Shown here: one piece after another, positions 1-11,627 of the stretch
Numbering within the stretch: the first letter of the stretch is position 1
How the letters are laid out: each line of letters opens with the position of its first letter
NCBI GenBank assembly: GCA_002794735.1
Contig: NBAZ01000006.1
Location: 62,001-126,000 of the forward strand
Length of the DNA: 64,000 bases
Direction: 5' to 3'
From: Pyrrhoderma lamaoense
Lineage: Eukaryota > Basidiomycota > Agaricomycetes > Hymenochaetales > Hymenochaetaceae
The notes under the pieces: model-generated
Seen by the model: only the letters and a program-made list of their open reading frames with translations
Told to the model about the DNA's origin: nothing
The model's database searches: none
Translations under genes and position numbers: made by a program

Positions 1-125
1 ATCTGATAGTCTTGGTCTTGCTTGTTGATCACTCTCTCACTGCCTAAATCTGATAGGATAGTTCTCATGAGATGAAGACAACCAAAACCATTTGCACTAC
101 TTAGGAAACGATTTCTTCCCTTCCC

Positions 126-946
126 CTATATCAACTTTGCGAGATCACCTACGGTGTATTTATTGATTGTCTTAAAGTTGTATCCAAAAACTGGCTGATT
201 TGAAGTGGAATTTTTCCACGTTCTCAAACTGGTTGATCGTTCACCATCAGTAAGCGAAGATAGGGTTAGATAAATCATAGGGACGTACAACATCTGTATA
301 CAGACGGAGTCTTTCTTCCTTTCAAACTGTTTGAAATCTTCATCCGCGATTCCACCGTCGAATACGACATAACGGAATTGTTGTTCTTGTGGTTGGGCAG
401 GAACAGGGGCAGGTGTTGTGTTATTTGCTTTGGACATATTGGATGTTGCTGCACTTGCATGTTTAGTAGCTGTTAGAGTAGATGTGGCGGTTGTAGAACT
501 GCCAGCCGCAGTTATTTTCTTGGGCCCAGCTGATGATCCAATGGCACTAGCCCTCGCAGTACTGGCTGAAGAACTAGTAGTAGCTCTGCCTTTGGATTGG
601 GAGTGCCTTTTTGGTTACCAACGGTTTCAGCTGGGTTCAAATCTTTCTTTGGCTTGGGAAGGGCACGGCTGAAGGTTTGAAACCAGCGTACAGCTTCCTT
701 TCCCTTCTTAGGAACCAGATTGGAAGGGCCTTTTTGCTTATCAATGGCTCCAGCTGGTTTCAAATTTTCTTGCTTGGGGTTTGGTGTAGGAAGGGCACAT
801 TGGAGGAGTATAAACCAGTGTAAAACGGTTTTGCCATGTTGTGTATGCCTTGCACGTTTCGCTAGAAAGCGCACCTCATTAATGACTAGTGGCTCTAGTC
901 TACGTTCTACTTTCAGCTTGCGCTCTACAACTTCAATTTTCGACAT
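126..946 (-). CDS. Uncharacterised protein with an internal WF/ALP repeat
   Basis: I do not recognise this protein. It starts MSKIEVVERK at a true ATG and has no signal peptide or membrane segment. After a basic N-terminus there are two related units of about 38 residues. Each has WF, then ALPxP, a lysine-rich stretch, PA and QKG. A Ser/Thr/Ala-rich low-complexity stretch follows. The C-terminal globular part, about 100 residues, begins near FRYVVFDGG and ends GDLAKLI. The frame breaks once, near 599-601: one extra base in the GGG run (CCC on the coding strand) joins the two halves, so the apparent second start at 437 is probably internal. No introns are needed. The coding status is moderately supported by the repeat structure; the function is unknown. 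Confidence 0.5.
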
Positions 947-2396
947 TTTCTAGCACCCTATTCTAGAACCTACATCAATGAAGAAAGGACAAGATATAGT
1001 CATACTACTTTGATGTACATGCACATTGCTATGTGACATAATTAATCTTGTACTTCAAATGTACTATCGATTCGCCCCTTGGTATGAAGTGAATTTCCAT
1101 TAGTACGTTTTTGTTGTTCCTTTGTGATGCTTAAAGAACTCTAGATCTATATTGCAAGCAAACCACCATAATTAATCTGGCCAAATGCCTTAATCAGATG
1201 AATTTATGAGTTTCTTGTCGAAAAAGGTGTATTCAAGCGAAGTTACAGTATATCTCAAGGGAGAAACGTGTCAGATCTTCAAAATCTTCAGTTACAGGAC
1301 AATAGGGATTACGATCGACATTACCAGTTCTAGTAGTTCTACATGATATGCGTTTCCTAATTAGCTCCGCTAAATTGTATCTGGCGTCCTTTACTATTTA
1401 TTAGTATATCCGCTATGTGAAGGCTTTGCGTTATCTTCACATCTTGGCCATCCAACCATGACTCTGGCATCTCATATGTTTTGTGCGTTGCGCTGACAAG
1501 TATCGTTTCCACTCACAAGATAACCTCAGACCCAATTTATCCAGAATATATGTGCGAGGAGATGTCGCATTCTCTCTCAGTCTCACATATCCACTTGTGG
1601 AAACCTCAAGCACATAAACAGGAACGAATGTCTATTTATATCAATCCCCTTTACCTAAGTATTAGCTGGACTTGCTAAACAACACAAGTTTTAAGCAAAG
1701 TAGCATTAGCTCGCTTGTGGCTTTCTTCATTCTGATATTGCTTGTCAGATACTAAGAATTGCTTCCTCAATAAAAATGGCGGGAATCAGCAGAAAAGGAG
1801 CGCACCTTCGCTTCCGTTGCATCCAAGAGAAAGGTCCAAAAATACTTTTGTCATTTCAACATCACATCCCATTCACTGTTACGACACCGTAGAATGTGCA
1901 GACGTCAGTATCGAGTCTTAGAAGTTCACCCATTGATAAAGAAGAGGATGAAGATGTAGTGATCTCGTGATTCTTCTATAGCTCTCACCGCTAGCTTCAC
2001 CTCAAAAGAGATTAAATGGTCAGCCGTGAAGTTGCCCTTCAGGAGACTCAGAGGACATGCACACGAAAGGATGGCTCTCTCGCTCAATCAACAATATCAA
2101 ATATGATTGTATCCATTCTTAGGCCTGTTTCTTCAGTCTGAGAGACTGTGGCATCTTGATCTCCGGTGCCGAAAACGCGAATTGTCACGTTTTGTGTCAC
2201 ATGCGGCTTCAACATAATTCTCAAGATCTAGACGAACGCCAGTTGGACCACGTTGGGGCTTCCTAGCTGAGTAGCTTGTTAAAGATGTGGCTTTTTATCG
2301 GGACTTCCTTATATTTATCACTCGCTGTAGCGCGTGCTGTCTTGTCATGGGGCTTCTTTCTCCTATGAATTCCACAAAGAGGTACTTTCTACTTTG
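947..2396. other. Intergenic, no gene recognised
   Basis: About 1.45 kb between divergently oriented genes. The only open frame with some length (1481-1678, +) uses no convincing start, shows no domain and has no splice partners, so I do not call it. Confidence 0.5.
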
Positions 2397-2404
2397 TATA
2401 TAAG
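2397..2404 (+). promoter_or_regulatory. TATA-like box upstream of GH95
   Basis: TATATAAG lies 63 bp upstream of the GH95 start codon at 2467, a usual distance for a fungal TATA element. Motif and spacing only. Confidence 0.45.
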
Positions 2405-2466
2405 AGAATGGATCATAAAATAAGATGAATTTGAGGCACCGGATAATCCTCTGAGCACCTAAGACT

Positions 2467-5400
2467 ATGGTTTCTCATAAAGTATCTGTTTGTCTACTTG
2501 CCGTGGGGTGTCTTGTAAGAGCAGCTCCCCAGGTTTTCCTAGCTCAGGAAATGGTCTTTGGTATGATTCAATAGGAACTTTCTGGGCTCGACACTTTCTT
2601 CCTCTTGGAAATGGTTATCTAGCTGCAATGACACCAGGCGGAACGACTCAGGAGGTGACATTCTTGAACATCGAAAGTCTTTGGTCTGGAGGTCCATTTC
2701 AAGATCCTGTATGTGTAATTGAATAACGATATGCTTACATCATTGACGTATCTGTTTATCAGACGTACAATGGCGGGAATATGCAACCTGACCAGCAGTC
2801 AGAAATGGAGTCTGACATGCAATCAATACGACAAACCATCTTCACTAGTCAGAGTGGAACAATAGACAGTTCGTAGGAGATTCGAACTGATTGACTAGCG
2901 AATACTCAACTAACGCAAAGTGCATGTCTCTAAAATTAGGTATCGACGAATTGATGACAGATCCTGGGGCTTACGGTAAGTACTTCTCGCTCATCTACGT
3001 TATAATCTTATAGACTTAGTTTTAAGGCTCTTTCGCAACCGCCGGGTACCTAATTTCAACAATGGAGAATCAATCATCTTCCTTTTCGAATTACTCTAGG
3101 TTTCTTGATTTAGACAAGGGGATAGCAAAGGCTATATGGACTCAGGATGGTGAATCATTCAGTCGGTGAGCATGTTTTCTCAGGAGCCAGAAGTTCTCGA
3201 TTAATCATTATCATTTTTCATTGAAACTCAGAGAAACATTCTGCTCACATCCTGCCCAAGCTTGTGTGCAAAATACAACCACATCTTCCCCATCAGGCTT
3301 GTCTCAGATGTATGCTCTTGCAACTGTTACAGGTCTCCCCACTGCAAACGTGACTTGTTCAGACAATTCTACTCTCCGACTTACCGGCTTTGCTGGTGAT
3401 CCTGGAATGATGTATGAAATACTTGCATCCGTCGTAGTCTCTCCTGGAGGCAGTGTCACTTGCTCTCCTGTTGCGACAAATAATGCTACAATTTTAGTTC
3501 AAAATGTGACTTCTGCGTCCGTCATCTGGGTTGGAGGAACTAACTATGATGCGTCTGCCGGGGATGCGGCGCATGACTTCTCTTTCCGGGCCCAGACCCG
3601 CATGATGCTCTTCAGAAACTCTTGTCTTCTGTCTTACCCAATACATATTCAAGTTTGATCTCAGAGCATGCAAAGGATATCGAGACAACACTCTATGCGG
3701 CTTTTCTCTAGATCTAGGGCAAAAACCTGACTTAAATACCCTACGGACCAATTGAAGGATGCTTATGAGACTGATATTGGAAATAAATACCTTGAGTGGC
3801 TTTTGTTCAACTATGGGCGCTACTTATTGGCGGGTTCAGCCCGTGGAGAACTACCTACCAACTTACAAGGAAAATGGTCTCGAGATGCTTCAGCTCCATG
3901 GGGAGCAGACTATCGTAAGCGTAGTCTATCTTGTGCTCATTTTAATGGTAATAACAGTAACCTAGATGCGAACATAAACCTGCAAATGTTCTACTGGGCG
4001 GCTGAAGTAACCAACATGGATGTCACCCAGTCGCTCTGGGATTATATAGAGGTAAAATCCTCTACTCTTTGTATATGGAGACTGATATATTTTTGCGACA
4101 GAAAACTTGGGCTCCTCGAGGTGCTTATACTGCTCAGGTTCTTTACAATATTACCCGCGGATGGGTAACACATAATGAAGTGAGTACCGATATTCTAGCC
4201 TTCGTGAGTTATGACTCAATGGGATTTTGTTTCAGATGAACGTTAGTAGTAAAGCCATCTTCATCGGCGGTAATCACTAATGTTCTTACTTATACTTGAT
4301 GTTTAGATCTTCGGTCACACTGGTATGAAACCAGGAGCACAATGGGCCGATTACCCCGGTGAGTCATTTCAACAACGGATTAGTGTCGTAATAATTTACA
4401 CTATGCGGCAGAGGCAAATGCTTGGATGGTGAGCCCTGCGGTATAAACTTCTTGGAGATCCGTATAAACTGGGTTTTAGATGGTTCACGTATGGGATCAC
4501 TTCGATTTCACCAATGATATCGCCTGGTGGAAGACACAAGGGTATCCGTTATTGAAGGTTCGAATTTGCCTACCTTACTTAGATTAGTGCTGATGCGCGC
4601 AAATATTTTAGGGTGTTGCTTCCTTCCACCTTGATAAATTGATTCCCGACGAGCACGTTAATGACGGCACACTCGTTGTCGCACCTTGCAACTCTCCGGA
4701 GCAGACCCCAATCACACTCGGTTGTGCGCACGCGCAACAGTTAATCTGGCAACTGTTTAATGCCGTAGAGAAGGGAGCGTAAGCTGCGGGTGAGGATGAT
4801 CAAGCATTCCTAGACGGTCAGTTCCTATCTGTTTGTGTAAGGACAGAGGGACTTATTGTGAGCTGCAGAAATAAAGGAAAAACGGGCGCAAATGGATAAA
4901 GGTATTCATATAGGATCTTGGGGACAATTGCAAGGTATGTTTTTACCGTGGAGGGTTGAGCCTCAGAAAATGTGTGCTGAATCGATTAATAACAATAATC
5001 GAAGAATGGAAGGTAGACATGGATTCGCCAACAGATACACATCGTCACCTATCTCACCTCGTAGGGCTATATCCGGGATATGCGGTCTCAAACTTTAACT
5101 CTTCAGTACAAAACGTAAATTATACATCTGAAGAAGTTCTTTCGGCAGCAGAAACCAGCCTGATACATCGTGGAAACGGCACTGGTCCAGATGCTGATTC
5201 AGGCTGGGAGAAGGTCTGGCGTGCGGCCTGCTGGGCGCAGTTCGCCAATTCGAGCGAATTCTATCATGAGTTATCTGTAAGAAAATTGAAATGAGAATTC
5301 AATATAAAGTACTAACATAGATATAGTATTCGATTGAAAGAAACTTTGGAGAAAACCTATTTAGTTTATACGATCCCTTCGATGCTGATCCTATTTTCCA

Positions 5401-5790
5401 AATCGATGCCAACCTAGGATACCCTGCTGCGCTTATGGTAAGAAAGCTGTGAATTCTATAGTGTTGCAGTGTTGACTCTTTGTCTCCGAAATCTCACCTC
5501 CATCAGAATGCACTTATACAAGCACCGGATGTCGCTTCAAGCGAAATGCCGATAACGATCACTGTTTTACCAGCCCTTCCCGAGGCGTGGCCAGCGGGCG
5601 CTGTTAATGGTGCTCGCTTACGGGCGGTATTTCTGTTGACATGGCATGGGAGGATGGCAGGCCTACTAAGGTTGTACTGTCTTTTGACAAGCATACCGCT
5701 CCGAGACCAATTAGGGTGGTGTATGCTAACAAACAAATGGACAGTTTCATGAGTAATAGCGGTAGTACACGTATCATCACGAGCTTCTAG
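2467..5790 (+). CDS. GH95 alpha-L-fucosidase, secreted, interrupted reading frame
   Basis: Glycoside hydrolase family 95 enzymes remove terminal, mostly alpha-1,2-linked, L-fucose from glycans by an inverting mechanism. The start gives a signal peptide ([17 protein letters not shown]), then the family N-terminus [21 protein letters not shown] and ESLWSGGPF. Later come NINLQMFYW (the Asn-x-Asn pair), CNSPEQTP with the presumed catalytic Glu, and [15 protein letters not shown]. At least ten short introns are needed. The sequence as given is broken. Five single-base deficits lie in or near runs at about 2533 (GG), 3588 (GGG), 3702 (TTTT), 3739 (CCC) and 5622 (GGG), each restored by one base. An in-frame TAA at 4780-4782 sits inside conserved sequence (VEKGA, stop, [11 protein letters not shown]). 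The deficits look like base-calling errors; the TAA is not explained that way, so a recent pseudogene is possible. Confidence 0.85.
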
Positions 5791-6045
5791 GTATAATATG
5801 AGAACTCTCTATATGCTGTTATCGATTTTATAGTCGCTTGAAACTTCCGAATAAACCCAGATCAGCTAAGGTTGATCTTGATCATTTCACACTAAACGTT
5901 AGGTCATATTGTGTATTTTCTTTGTCTTTTCTGCACCGCATCCCCGCCTGCGCTTTCCACGAAGGAAGGCATGAGTTGAGATATAAATCCACAATGCTTC
6001 GGTTTACCCTTTTATTACTTTGCCCCCATTCGACTGGAATCCATC

Positions 6046-6943
6046 ATGGTGTATATCCGCTCGCGCAAGTTTTGTTGTTGTTTGCCCGTCAGATTCGGAG
6101 TCTTTGTTATGACTCTGGTGGGAGCCGTCTGTGGTGGTGCTGCTGCCATTCTTCTTTGGAAGCAAATCGCAGATAATGGTACGCTTGAAACAGGATAAGA
6201 AGAGATCATTTGCTCATATGACTCTGTCAGATACCTTTTCAACTGGGTCAACAAGGGACAAGGTCATTTCAGGCGTCACTGCCGGCGCATATACGTTGTT
6301 AGCGCTTGTCTCAGTATTAGGGTAAGTCCTTTTTGATATGGGTGCAAAAGCCAAAAATAACACGAACTCCTAGTTTCATTGGTACCATCTTCAAGATAGT
6401 TGGACTTGTCACGTTATACTCTCTTCTTCTCTTCTTTAACCTGGGATTCAGCGTCGCCACAGGGGCACTCAATATTTACCTGATGTTCAAGAGCGATTAC
6501 AAGGAGAGCAAATTGAGAATTGCACGGAGAAGATCGATATAAATCAATCAATTGAAGACGATGCGTGTAGAGTTGCTTATGATGCAGTGAGAGTGGTCTT
6601 TATCGTCCTATTTGTGATTATTACCATTGTCTTGCTTTGTAAGTCCCTTTCACTTTTTTCGGTTGACACGATGCTGAGACTGTTGCGACATTAGATGGAT
6701 GTCTCATTGTTTCAAATTATGTGGTCAGCTTAAGGAGGAGAAAAGTGCAGAAGAGATGTCGAATAACTTTAAGTCGATGAGGAGATGCCAATAGTTATTC
6801 CCCACCCTCAAGCTACACCTATATATAACGATTCTGAGTACAAGCCGTTGACTGCAAACGATTATAACGAACATCCCACAACAATCATTACAACCCATAA
6901 CAGGAAATTATTAAAAATCATCTGGCTACTTTCTCTATCTTGA
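6046..6943 (+). CDS. Four-pass membrane protein, basidiomycete hypothetical family
   Basis: Start ATG gives MVYIRSRKFCCCLPVR, a Cys-rich juxtamembrane head followed at once by a membrane segment (FGVFVMTLVGAVCGGAAAIL). Two more hydrophobic segments follow (around TAGAYTLLALVSVLGF and IVGLVTLYSLLLFFNLG). A non-membrane loop with a likely N-glycosylation site (NCT) leads to a fourth segment (VVFIVLFVIITIVLL). Introns lie near 6178-6231, 6321-6372 and 6640-6694. One base is missing near 6510-6512 (AAA for AAAA), which otherwise hides the loop and last segment. The tail PHPQATPIYNDSEYKPL reads well downstream of 6780 but needs further slippage near 6767-6772, so the C-terminus is less certain (stop at 6778 or 6941). 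This architecture is familiar from basidiomycete hypothetical proteins; no function is known to me. Confidence 0.6.
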
Positions 6944-7657
6944 AAATTTTCTGTGTTGTAGTTCTATCATTGCATGTAACTTCATCTACATACATGTAAA
7001 TCCAAAAGCTTTGCAATCTACGAGTATAACAAGATGCTGTGCGAAATTTCGAAGAACACTGAAAAAAGGTTTTTGAGAACATTGAATGGAAACTTGATGG
7101 TTCATCTGTACTTGCAAATGTACCTGATCTAAATGGGTGGAACTATACAAGACGCGTGCCATGTGTAAAAACTCCGATATCTAAGACACTGAATAGAAGG
7201 CGGCGGATCAAAATTCGTCGGTGCTTAACAACCGTAAACATGTTTATTTGTCCTTTGAGAAGTACCCTTGGTGCTCTCGAGCTTGGTACCCCATCGCTGT
7301 GGGGGCTCCAAAGGTTTGACTACTCGATTCTAATCGCTTTATGCTAGTGCCTCTAATAGTGTCCCTCATCGTCATGGCCGCCGCTTACTGCGGAGAAATT
7401 CCTTGCAGTTGTTCTGGGCGGAGGCTTATAGCAAAGCCAAGTACCCGAAGTCCGAACGGATAAATTTTCAATAAAAAGGAGAGCCGCTGCAGCACTATGC
7501 GCAGGCCGCAGTCTCACTAGTACCACGTTCCAGTTGTCTATATCTGGTTCGTAAATTCCTTGATTGAACAAATCTCATCTTCGTCGCTGGTCCCGACGAC
7601 CTTATACATATTTCAGCTCAAAACTTTAGGAAATCCCCAGTTCTTGGGTAGCTCAGG
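6944..7657. other. Intergenic, no gene recognised
   Basis: About 0.7 kb holding the 3' flank of the membrane-protein gene and the presumed promoter of the GH16 gene. A minus-strand frame at 7353-7571 has no recognisable content. Confidence 0.5.
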
Positions 7658-8940
7658 ATGTACACAACTACAGCATTACTTGGCCTGGTGTCTATCTTCT
7701 TATCTACAGCTGAAGCGACGAGTCTAACACTCTCGAAAGAGTATTCCGGGTCTTCATTGTATGTCTGGTCACTAGCAGCCTCTTAGACACAAACACTAAA
7801 GTCGATTATAATAGCTTCGACGACTGGACTTATGTCGCGGGCACGGATACTAATACTACTGGAAATGTTCTTTTCCAAACGAGAGAACAGGCGACAGATC
7901 TCACATACCTCAATAGTGCTGGAAATGCTATCATAAAAGTGGACAACACAACTAGCGGGGTTGGAAACTCGACCTATGGTCGTGCGAGTATCAAGATCAT
8001 GAGTACTGATAAGGTATCACAAGGTAGCTTAGTGGTGATGGACGCGTTACATGTTCCTTATGGCGTGAGTCCCTTAATTGCATCGCATTTTGTGTACCTT
8101 CCTCTGATCAAATCATAGTGTTCTGTATGGCCTGCATTCTGGATGTCTGGGAGCAACTGGCCTTACGATGGGGAAATAGATTTATTCGAGAACGTAAACT
8201 TGGCAACAAAAAACCGATACACCCTTCACACGACTGAAGGATGTACTCATCCTGACAATTCGACTTCAATGTCGATTGAGACTGGTACCTTGATCACTAC
8301 CGATTGTTATAACGCTACAAACGACAACGAAGGATGTGTTGTTGAGGATTCCTCAACGAAGTCATATGGCTCAGAGTTTGCTAGTAATGGGGGTGGTATT
8401 TTTGCTGCACTGTGGGATTCAGATGGAATCAAGACTTGGTTCTTCGACCGTTCGAGTGTACCTGACGATATCACAGATAGCCCGAACCCGGATAACTGGA
8501 CAACACCTGCTGCATACTGGCCTACATCTACTTGTGACGTCGATACCTACTTTGGGGATCAAACACTTATTTTTGTGAGTTATATTGCAAATCCGAAGTT
8601 ATGACAATATAGTTACCAGCTTCATACTTTGTAGGATATCACCCTTTGTGGGAATTATGCTGGAGAAACATCCGTATTTTCTGAGACTTGTTCCGGAACC
8701 TGTACAGACCTCGTTCAGTACCCGACAAACTATGATACTGCTTACTTTGAAGTCTCGTATGTGAGAGTCTTCACAGGGTATGTAATTCCATAAAAAATGG
8801 AAACTAAATACACGGAAAGCTGAAATACGTCATACAGTGGCTCAACTTCGTCTTCTGAATCAATAATCCTTTCATCTCATAATTCTCCTTTCACAATATT
8901 TGTGATTCTTTCTTCATCCTTGCTACTCTTACTATCATAG
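7658..8940 (+). CDS. GH16 family beta-glucanase-like enzyme, GPI-anchored
   Basis: GH16 enzymes hydrolyse or transglycosylate beta-1,3 or mixed beta-1,3(4)-glucans; fungal members act on wall glucan. The start MYTTTALLGLVSIFLSTAEA is a signal peptide. The catalytic signature GEIDLFE (E-x-D-x-x-E) follows WPAFWMSGSNWPYD. Downstream are the usual Cys-containing TLHTTEGC, the GGGIFAALWDSDGIKTWFF segment and the closing YFEVSYVRVF strand. Introns lie near 7760-7816, 8065-8119, 8573-8635 and 8780-8837. The last exon reads GGSTSSSESI and ends in a hydrophobic tail (FTIFVILSSSLLLLLS), a typical GPI-attachment signal. If the last intron is retained, the protein stops after YVIP at 8793 without the anchor. 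No frame break was found. Substrate preference cannot be told from sequence. Confidence 0.85.
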
Positions 8941-9622
8941 ACTACTCTTCATTCTCGACAGTCCACATTTTACTATCTGTTTCCTAGGTCTACTTGCCGG
9001 TTGTTCTCCTTTAGTCATTCATCTACGCCTATAGCAATATAGAATATGCCTGGTCATAGACTACACTTGTATAGATCTTTACTTTTAGTTTTTTTTTCTC
9101 CTTCTCACCTCAGTTGTACAAGTGCATTATTAGTGTCATCATGGACAATTACTTCGGTAGTGCTAAATTTACGTTGATGTCGGACGATTAATCTTTTTTC
9201 CCGCTTTAAATCTACAGTTATAGCTTATACTTGCAGAGGACATCATTCATTATTCAGTACTTTAGTGTCCATCTGCAATCTTCTCACCTGTCTTAAATGA
9301 GATTACATTCGTGGTTTATGGTTAAAGTGAAGCGTATGCGTCCTAGATCTCAGATCTAAAAAGCGCCGATCATCTACTTTACCGAATTTACTGATTATCG
9401 TGTGGATGTCGATCTTGGTCCCGTAAATTGTACCTGACGCTGATCCAATGATAGTGGGTAAATCAAAATCAATGGTTACCACCATCATCTCTTGGTTGGT
9501 TACTCAGATACAAACCGTTTCGTGCAGCAGCCTGGTGCTGTAACTGCGTTTCCTCTTCTCTGTGGTATCCAACAAACTCAAGCACACATTTAAACTTACT
9601 TTCATTTACTCAAAGATCAAGC
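8941..9622. other. Intergenic, no gene recognised
   Basis: 3' flank of GH16 and upstream region of the next small gene. A minus-strand 61-codon frame at 9303-9488 has no support. Confidence 0.45.
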
Positions 9623-10124
9623 ATGAAGCTGTCTTATTCAAAAGTAGGCAAGGATCGACTAAAAGTAACAGGTTGGCATTTGTCCGAGTACCGAATTCAA
9701 AGAATCTGTTGTAGATGAATAAAACTTATTCTAGCATTGATTGTTGTTGTGGACATTATCGTTCTCGCACTTTCTGTCCGGGTTAATCATACTCAAGAGT
9801 TCTTTTGTGGGCTACTTCTGTTGGCATTTCTTCCTTCTGTAGCTGATAATGGTTTGAATCAGTTATGGCTGACTTATTTCCTCTGGGATTATCTATCGCG
9901 ACATTAGTACTTTTGTGTATACTGTAGGGGCAAAACTCAACGTCTAACTTGAATATCTAGTGACGATCTATAACGATTCTTTTAGATTATTGCTTGATTT
10001 TGCACTAGTCAACTCCTTTACATCTCGACCGCCCTTTGACATCGGTATAATGTCCGTGTTAACTGTACTTTGGCTTGGTAACCTCCTTCTCAATACTAAA
10101 GCAAACTTGAAAAAGGAGAGCTAA
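9623..10124 (+). CDS. Putative small multi-pass membrane protein
   Basis: Weakly supported spliced gene. An ATG at 9623 begins MKLSYSK. After a likely intron ending near 9732, an exon reads LIVVVDIIVLALSVRVNHTQEF and then CGLLLLAFLPSVADN, two hydrophobic stretches. A GT near 9850 and AG near 9907 could bound a further intron. A last segment reads SRPPFDIGIMSVLTVLWLGN and ends in a basic tail LKKES before TAA at 10122-10124. The overall look resembles small MARVEL-type fungal membrane proteins, but I cannot show that. One extra base in the AAAA run near 9661 would bring exon 1 into frame. The whole could instead be a decayed copy of a membrane-protein gene. Confidence 0.35.
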
Positions 10125-11555
10125 TTATCAAATCTCGTAGCTTCCAATTCATTCTCGACTTCACGTTGGCGTCACGTCCCTTTAAACTGCGGTTCCATCC
10201 CGGATGAATTCAAGGTACAGAGGGTCTGGTGCCAAGACCTCCAAGCGTTAAAGGCATTTGTTTGGATCGAGTGGGTAATATGTGAGCCTATACTTGCTGA
10301 TAAGACTATTCTACCATCTCCTGATCTACTAGTAACATAGTGCTTGTAACGACGCTGTTTACTCTCAGGTTTGCTGTGACGGAACATGCTCAAGGGAACA
10401 AACACATCTGGAAACTGCATTGTCACGTTACTCCGCTCGTGTAGAAGGAGGAATGCATCGTCGTTCATCGAGCTTCTTCACAGATTTCCGCGAAGGGAGA
10501 CACATACGTGGAGATAGCTTTGTCAGACTCTGATACTATCAGATTGGTGAACTTCATCCATCAGCAGTCTCTTAGTTACATTGTTATGTGATTAGAGGCT
10601 TCCATTCGCCAAGGGTCTCTATAGAATGCACGATATGCGCAAAGTCCTTGAAAATAAACGTTTTATGAGACATACTCTAAATGGTATTAAAGTAGTTATA
10701 CGGAAGCAGGCCAGCTTGCACACAAGGGGATTTCATACACATTAAATTTCTTAAATTCTTGACCATCTCAACAGACGTTTTATGAGAAAGAGTAAAAACA
10801 TGACAATGAGTCCGAGGTCGGAAACCAATAGTAGTTGACATCATAGTCGACATCAAATCTTCTATAACTCAGAAGGACGTGGCTACCTAAGCTTCCATTG
10901 GTGTTTTGATTCCTCCCAGTCTTACTTCTCTTACCAGGTACTTCCAAGTCAACATTCCAAATGGCGAAGCAACATTGCAGGCGACATCAAAAGAAACGCC
11001 GGTGTCCCAGTCATGTCTTGATTTTTTTTCAAGAAACAATAACTATAACTATAGTTCCTTCATGGATCAATCACTTATTTACAGCCATCGGAAACTAGAA
11101 TCTTCCAACTAGGCGCATTTGTGCTCCAAATATGATTCATCTTCAATTCGCAAACCTCGAATTGAGATGTGACCTTCATTCCGGACATTTTCTATCGGAT
11201 GCTGAGGTCTTAGACTATTATGTCTCGAGAAGTAATATATATTTTGGTTCATCGAGAATTCTGTATATACCCCTACGCCCGACCTGAGTGTACTAAAGAA
11301 CGCCTTGTATTATACAATCATGTAAACAAAATCTGAGAGAGTCTTCTGATATTCTGTTACATCTACCAATACTGATCGTTTATTGGAATAGTGAAATTTC
11401 ACTTCCATATGGTTTACGAGCCATGCGTCTGTATTCGCGTCTGTAATGATGGTACGTATAACTCCGTCACTATGTATCAAAGTATCCTAGCTAACTTGCA
11501 TCAATCGGGAAGTCTTCTGACAGGAATTTTGTGGCTTCCCTTCTTATGGGTAGGG
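10125..11555. other. Upstream region of first DUF6533 gene, no gene recognised
   Basis: About 1.4 kb. From about 10510 it is the upstream part of the tandem duplication. Minus-strand frames here and in the second copy (14689-15003) do not stay open or similar between the two copies, which argues against a gene on that strand. Confidence 0.4.
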
Positions 11556-11561
11556 TATATA
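11556..11561 (+). promoter_or_regulatory. TATA-like box, DUF6533 copy 1
   Basis: TATATA about 67 bp before the ATG at 11628. The second copy has a longer TA run (15567-15582) at a similar distance from its ATG. Confidence 0.4.
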
Positions 11562-11627
11562 TGAAGTACACATCTCCTATGTGTATCCAACCTCAATAGG
11601 CCCTCGTACTGTGTTACCAATACTGCG

